Below the pieces are notes generated by a model. That model was not told the origin of the DNA, did no database searches, and worked only from the letters and a program-made list of their open reading frames with translations. A program made the position numbers and the translations under genes. This document shows, piece after piece, positions 7,187 through 11,131 of a DNA stretch of 11,131 nt; the first letter of the stretch is position 1, and each line of letters opens with the position of its first letter. The stretch is from NCBI GenBank assembly GCA_026988585.1, contig JALSKY010000219.1:1-11131 (forward strand), in the 5' to 3' direction. Source of the stretch: Deltaproteobacteria bacterium (GTDB lineage: Bacteria > Desulfobacterota > Dissulfuribacteria > Dissulfuribacterales > QOAL01).

Positions 7187-10100
7187 TTATCTGTCCATGA
7201 TCAACACCAGTTTCCTGGCATCCTTTATGGTTATGCGGCCATCGCCATCCATATCGCATTCAGGGAAAACAGACGCAGGGTGGCGCAGATAGGTCCTGAT
7301 CACCTGGAGGTCTGCCCTGTTTACCACGCCATCGTTGTTCAGGTCTCCTCTCCTTGGAACCGGCAGGTTGGATATGTCAATATGGAAAAGGGTAGTGGTG
7401 CCGCTGACCTCGTTGGCCACTGCCAGCATCGGCTCTCCTGTGGGGCTCTCCATTGCAGGGATGAAGACGATTCCCTCAGGGGCAAGGTCGCCAGCCGTTC
7501 CCTCTTCAGGATCTCCTGCGAAATTCCTGTTATTGATATACTGAACAAAGACCGGATCTGCAGGGTCAGTGATATCGAAGACCATTATGCCTCCTATCCT
7601 TTCGAGACCGACAAAGGCGAAGTGATGCCCCCTGATTATGCCGTGTGCAATGGCCTCTGGTTCAGGCCCTTTGTTGTCACTTCTCTTGTCCATGGAATCA
7701 TTGTCATCATTGTTGCAGTTGAACTGGTCCGGATAGACGGCAGCAGTTATCCGCTCTATCATATCCCCGCTGTCATAGACCTGGACCAGATGGTCTCCCT
7801 CCTGTTTCCATACAGAGAAGGAACGTGCTCCAAAGGCATAGAGTTCATCGAAATCGCCGTCACCATCTATGTCTCCCATGGTGGTGGTAACCTGAAGGCG
7901 TCCCAATTGCTTCTTGTCCTGAAGCTCATCAGCATTCGGGAATCTTTCCGGATCCAGGTCCAGCTTGGAGACCCTGCTCTCCTCGGAGAAGCCGTCGTAG
8001 TCCCTGGAGTCCCCTTCATTGGCAGTGATGATATACCTTGTGCCGTTGATGATAAAGGCAGCAACGGAGTCAGGCTGATAGATCCCAAACAGGTTTGGCC
8101 AGGTCTTTATATGGATCTCCTTGTCCTTGTCCGATCCATCCAAACCGTTTCCTTCAACTGAGTGGTCTTTGTATCCCAGAGGCATTATCTTGGATATCTT
8201 GTTGGTGCGAAGATCCAGCAGGGCTACGGCATTGTTCTCCTGGAGAGTGATCCATGCGGTCCTGGAGTCAGGAGAAACGGCAATGTATTCAGGTTCCAGG
8301 TCCTGTGCAACTGTTGCGCCTGGCCCAAAGATGCGCACTCCCTGGCTGCGCAGCTCATCAGCACAATTGTTGAACTGGCTGAATCCGGCGGTATATACCC
8401 TGGGCCTGTCAACGCCCCTGCGTATGTCGATGATGGACACAGAACCTTCAGGGTCAACGGTGTAGTCATCGTTGGGTTCCCCCTCATTGGCTACCAGGAC
8501 CTTTTTCCCATCCGGGGTGAAGGTGAGCATGTCCGGCAATGCTCCAACCTGCACCTGATTCAGATATTGGCCGTCAGTGGTAAAGAACACCACCTTACCC
8601 GGTGCCTGTTTGGGATCGGATTGCACTGCCACAGCAACAATGCCGTTCTTCACAGCCACGCTGTTAGGGCCTGCGCCATACTGGGAGAGATCTACAGATC
8701 CTATCTTGATAATGTTTGCCGGATCGTTGATGTCAAGGATATCTATACAGTTGTCATTGCTGTTGGTGACAAAGAGTTTCTGTCCTTCAGGATCATGGGC
8801 CACGATCTCTGCAGCACTCTCATCAAAGATACCTGTAGCATAACTCCCCATGACAGAGAGGTGGATGGATGAAGGAAGCGGCTCCACAGGGGCTGGAAGC
8901 ATCTCTTTCTCAGGTTCCTGTAGAGGAGCCGAGGCCTGATGCAGCTCAGGCGATCCGGAGTTTACGTACCAGGCTGCAGCAAAATTGGCCTCAGCGCCCG
9001 GGCTGAGAAGGGAGTTCACATAGTACCATTCCGCCTGTGCCCTGTCTGGTGTGAAGTCCACCAGCATATAGCCATGCTGGTCTATGTTCATATACTTCAT
9101 GTGACGGTTTGCGTTCATGGCTGCCTGTTCTACCTGCAGTGTAATGGGATGACGTTCCGGCAGCCGCATTGCCAACGGGCTGATTACAGTCCCATCAGGA
9201 AGTGTAAATGAGGTTAACTCGTTGAAATTGGCAGAGGTGATGCTTGGGGTGGTGAATTCAAATCCCACCTCTCCTTGACCGCTGCTGATATAGTCCATAT
9301 AGGCTGACATGGGCACCAGCTCAGAGGCGAAGGATGTGTGAAAGTCCCCTGAAATGGTACCGAAATTGGTGACTCCAGCCTGTGTAACTGCTCCATATAT
9401 CCGTTCACGTTCCACGGGATAGCCATCCCAGGAGTCCATGTTTCCATACTGGTCATGCAGGAAGATCTGGCTCATCATCACGCTGGTGCTGATAATCTTC
9501 CAGGTTGCAGATGAATTTGTAAGGCCTGTTACAAGCCAGTTGAACTGATCCTGGCCAAGCATGGTACGGCTGGGGTCATATAGTTCATTTTCATCTATGG
9601 TCCCGGTATTTCCCTTGGCTGCAATGGGTTCATCCCTGCCAACTATGCGGGATTCTGTTACAAAGAGATCCAGCAGATTGCCAAATGAGAAGGATCTGTA
9701 GATGTTGAAATCTGAAGGATCAAATTTCCTTATTGGCATCCATTCGTAATAGGCCTGCACAGAGGCCTCAACACGCTGCTGCCAATCTCCTTCTGTGGCA
9801 GGATCATGGTTTTCTGCCCCATCCTTCCAGCAATCATTTGCGTGTTCATGGTCGTCCCATTGAGCGATCATGGGAAACTGCTGGTGCAGTCTTCTAAGGT
9901 CGGGATCCAAGCGGTATTGAGAGTAACGCTCCCTGTAATCCTCTATGGTGATGAGCTCCCTGTCCGGGAAGTGATCCCTGTTTTCAAGATCAGGGTGGCC
10001 ATACACGCCAGACGGATATTCATAGATGTAGTCACCTGTGTGGATGACTGCATCTATGTCATTTCTCTCTGCCAGGGCGGCATAGCCGCTGAAATAACCC

Positions 10101-10588
10101 CACTGATAGTTGGAGCCGGTGAGAACGGCAAGTCTTACCCTGTCCACATCCCCTGTCGGCAGGGTCTTGGTGCGCCCTACTACGGAGTTTGCCCCTGGCA
10201 CTGAAAAGCAGTAGTAATAAACGGTATCCGGTTCCAGACCGGTTACATCCACCTTTACAGTGTAATCCCTGGAGCTGTCTGTAGTAAATGAGCCGGACTT
10301 TACCACATTGGTCATAAACGGATCGGTTGCCACCTGCCATCTGACATCTATGGGAGCATCTATAGGCATATCATGGTCGGGGGTGACCCTTGTCCAGATG
10401 ATCACCCGGTCGCTCAGAGGATCTCCTGAGGCTACACCGTGGTAGAAGGGTTTCAGTTCAGGGTCATAGTAGATGCCAAAACGGTCTTCAACCGGCGCCT
10501 CATCTCCCGGCAGGGGATAGGCAAATATAACTGCTGGTAAAAGCAGCAGGAAGAACCCCGTGAGAAGCTGTATGGTTCCTCTCTTCAT
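7187..10588 (-). CDS. Secreted PhoD-like alkaline phosphatase/phosphodiesterase with choice-of-anchor I propeller and dockerin
   Basis: This 1133-residue exoprotein has a Sec-type signal peptide (about 1-23, cleavage near IFA-YP) without a twin arginine, unlike the Tat-exported Bacillus PhoD. The PhoD N-terminal domain (about 45-145, GVASGDP and WTR) precedes the PhoD catalytic domain (about 150-525), with HTGDYIYEY (183-191), WDDHEHANDCW (244-254) and SGDFHTSFASEL (413-424). Residues about 575-1072 form a choice-of-anchor I beta-propeller, with repeated strands such as KLFVTNSNDN, KVLVANEGEPND and YIITANEGDSRDYD. A dockerin ends the protein (1080-1130). The Cys that normally precedes the S-N-Y stretch in the first catalytic block, an iron ligand in characterised PhoD, appears to be Gly158. 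The start at 10588 was chosen because AGGAGGAG is ten bases upstream and the signal peptide begins there. An in-frame ATG at 10675 would add 29 basic residues and run through the hairpin. The gene lies 96 bases after the preceding dockerin gene and may be co-transcribed with it. Confidence 0.93.
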   Translation of the reverse strand: MKRGTIQLLTGFFLLLLPAVIFAYPLPGDEAPVEDRFGIYYDPELKPFYHGVASGDPLSDRVIIWTRVTPDHDMPIDAPIDVRWQVATDPFMTNVVKSGSFTTDSSRDYTVKVDVTGLEPDTVYYYCFSVPGANSVVGRTKTLPTGDVDRVRLAVLTGSNYQWGYFSGYAALAERNDIDAVIHTGDYIYEYPSGVYGHPDLENRDHFPDRELITIEDYRERYSQYRLDPDLRRLHQQFPMIAQWDDHEHANDCWKDGAENHDPATEGDWQQRVEASVQAYYEWMPIRKFDPSDFNIYRSFSFGNLLDLFVTESRIVGRDEPIAAKGNTGTIDENELYDPSRTMLGQDQFNWLVTGLTNSSATWKIISTSVMMSQIFLHDQYGNMDSWDGYPVERERIYGAVTQAGVTNFGTISGDFHTSFASELVPMSAYMDYISSGQGEVGFEFTTPSITSANFNELTSFTLPDGTVISPLAMRLPERHPITLQVEQAAMNANRHMKYMNIDQHGYMLVDFTPDRAQAEWYYVNSLLSPGAEANFAAAWYVNSGSPELHQASAPLQEPEKEMLPAPVEPLPSSIHLSVMGSYATGIFDESAAEIVAHDPEGQKLFVTNSNDNCIDILDINDPANIIKIGSVDLSQYGAGPNSVAVKNGIVAVAVQSDPKQAPGKVVFFTTDGQYLNQVQVGALPDMLTFTPDGKKVLVANEGEPNDDYTVDPEGSVSIIDIRRGVDRPRVYTAGFSQFNNCADELRSQGVRIFGPGATVAQDLEPEYIAVSPDSRTAWITLQENNAVALLDLRTNKISKIMPLGYKDHSVEGNGLDGSDKDKEIHIKTWPNLFGIYQPDSVAAFIINGTRYIITANEGDSRDYDGFSEESRVSKLDLDPERFPNADELQDKKQLGRLQVTTTMGDIDGDGDFDELYAFGARSFSVWKQEGDHLVQVYDSGDMIERITAAVYPDQFNCNNDDNDSMDKRSDNKGPEPEAIAHGIIRGHHFAFVGLERIGGIMVFDITDPADPVFVQYINNRNFAGDPEEGTAGDLAPEGIVFIPAMESPTGEPMLAVANEVSGTTTLFHIDISNLPVPRRGDLNNDGVVNRADLQVIRTYLRHPASVFPECDMDGDGRITIKDARKLVLIMDR
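7199..7351 (-). repeat. Dockerin module, copy 2 of 3
   Basis: Residues 1080-1130 of the PhoD-like protein: loops GDLNNDGVVNRAD and CDMDGDGRITIKDARK. It has a single Cys (FPEC) and no CSRPRC tail. At DNA level it is closest to copy 3 over the last part (around 7201-7260 against 10711-10770), suggesting recent duplication or gene conversion. Confidence 0.85.
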
Positions 10589-10598
10589 CTCTTTTTTT

Positions 10599-10606
10599 CT
10601 CCTCCT
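10599..10606 (-). promoter_or_regulatory. Ribosome binding site of the PhoD-like gene
   Basis: AGGAGGAG on the minus strand, ten bases before ATG 10588. It decides the start in favour of the residue that opens the signal peptide. No Pho-type box is visible between 10607 and 10684, so this gene probably depends on upstream transcription. Confidence 0.75.
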
Positions 10607-10635
10607 GTTTTTCTGGTTTTTATAGGCAGAAGAAA

Positions 10636-10662
10636 CGGCCTGTCCTGCAGAGAGACAGGCCG
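10636..10662 (-). terminator. Intergenic hairpin, terminator or processing site between two dockerin genes
   Basis: CGGCCTGTC (10636-10644) pairs with GACAGGCCG (10654-10662), a 9-bp stem and nine-base loop, followed on the minus strand by TTTCTTC. The T tract is weak, and only about 50 bases separate it from the next start with no clear promoter. Partial termination or mRNA stabilisation is as likely as full termination. Confidence 0.6.
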
Positions 10663-10684
10663 AACTCCTTTTCATATCTGCTGG

Positions 10685-11131
10685 TTATCTTGCTTCAGCG
10701 GATCTTATCATCAATACCAGTTTCCTGGCATCCATTATGGTGATGCGGCCATCCCCATCAATGTCACAAACCGGGCACTCATCAGCATTCTTTCTGAGGT
10801 TTTGCCTGATCATCTGCAGATCATGCCGGTCCAGAATCCCGTCTCTGTTGAGATCTCCCGGTGACCTTGTCAGGACCACTTCGTCCCTGTAGATCCTTGG
10901 CTCAAACACCGGTTTTCCAGTGAGATCCCTTATGACATCTCCCTCCTGGTCCATAAGGGGAAAGACATAGACCGGTTTTATGGTGGCCTGCCACTCATTA
11001 CCGCTCTTTTTCACTTCAATCTCAAGGTGACCGTAGTGTTTTCCACCATCTACAAGCTGGGGGCCGTTCCATTCCTCCGGGGCATCAAGATGGGCAAGGA
11101 ATACCTGGTAGGGGTTGTTGCTTTCAAAGGG
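10685..11131 (-). CDS. C-terminal part of a dockerin-bearing exoprotein (5' end outside the window)
   Basis: The frame is open to the window edge: 148 residues are visible and the gene continues to the right. A GTG at 11014 is not a credible start, because 39 protein-like codons lie upstream in frame and no ribosome site precedes it. Residues 1-91 of the visible part contain NPYQVFLAHLDAPEEW, HYGHLEIEV and PVYVFPLMD, a beta-rich segment I cannot assign to a family. Residues 92-141 form a type I dockerin (GDLNRDGILDRHD; CDIDGDGRITIMDARK) with CPVC between the loops and a short RSAEAR tail. Given its neighbours it may be a third secreted phosphoesterase, but no catalytic motif is visible here. 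Confidence 0.85.
   Translation of the reverse strand, partial: PFESNNPYQVFLAHLDAPEEWNGPQLVDGGKHYGHLEIEVKKSGNEWQATIKPVYVFPLMDQEGDVIRDLTGKPVFEPRIYRDEVVLTRSPGDLNRDGILDRHDLQMIRQNLRKNADECPVCDIDGDGRITIMDARKLVLMIRSAEAR
10709..10858 (-). repeat. Dockerin module, copy 3 of 3
   Basis: Two calcium-loop segments separated by the CPVC linker, at the C-terminus of the partial right-edge gene. The shared DARKLV helix ends and the near-identical DNA to copy 2 (for example TTTCCTGGCATCC and GATGCGGCCATC on the plus strand) show that the modules are paralogous. Confidence 0.85.

Noticed and set aside
7109..8161. Long plus-strand open frame (350 codons) opposite the PhoD-like gene
   Set aside because: It lies antisense to a protein with clear domains and has no family resemblance; openness reflects codon bias on the other strand.
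8162..8872. Plus-strand open frame of 236 codons
   Set aside because: Antisense to the propeller region of the PhoD-like gene, with no ribosome site or recognisable domain.
10589..10675. 29-residue N-terminal extension of the PhoD-like protein from ATG 10675
   Set aside because: It would translate through the intergenic hairpin and bury the signal peptide behind a basic stretch; the downstream ATG has an excellent ribosome site.
1..11131. CRISPR array, tRNA, rRNA, insertion sequence or att site
   Set aside because: No regularly spaced direct repeats, tRNA-like cloverleaf, transposase frame or flanking inverted repeats were seen on either strand.

Overview
This window looks like a chromosomal segment of a Gram-negative bacterium of moderate GC. 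I lean towards Deltaproteobacteria/Desulfobacterota. The reasons are an OlsF-type ornithine-lipid synthase, several very large secreted enzymes ending in dockerin modules of the CPECD-DGDG-DARK type, and strong AGGAGG ribosome binding sites. That assignment is inference; no rRNA or marker gene is present.

All well-supported genes lie on the minus strand, so the locus reads from right to left. From the right edge: (i) the 3' end of a secreted dockerin-bearing protein of unknown catalytic type (10685-11131); (ii) a 1133-residue secreted PhoD-type alkaline phosphatase/phosphodiesterase fused to a choice-of-anchor-I propeller and a dockerin (7187-10588); (iii) a 1567-residue secreted protein with two different phosphoesterase domains, a purple-acid-phosphatase-like metallophosphoesterase and an endonuclease/exonuclease/phosphatase (EEP) domain, separated by adhesive modules and ending in a dockerin (2204-6907); (iv) a cytoplasmic or membrane-peripheral two-domain acyltransferase of the OlsF family (283-2004). 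The left 282 bases hold only weakly supported material: possible gene remnants and a possible promoter.

Each dockerin gene is followed by a hairpin with a GGCCTG core (2125-2164, 7132-7159, 10636-10662). The starts of the 1567-residue gene and of the olsF-like gene are each preceded by a shared array of hexamers at exactly 11-base spacing (AAATC, CTAACC, TTAAC). Two of its units fit the YTTAAYYW unit known from cyanobacterial Pho boxes, and the 11-base phasing is typical of OmpR/PhoB-family regulators.

Taken together, the window reads as a phosphate-starvation locus. Secreted dockerin-tagged phosphatases and phosphodiesterases would release phosphate from organic matter, while an ornithine-lipid synthase would replace phospholipid with phosphorus-free lipid. 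The shared box is the most original observation here, because it ties surface phosphatases and lipid remodelling together through sequence rather than only through function. No cohesin partner, two-component system or Pst transporter is visible in the window.
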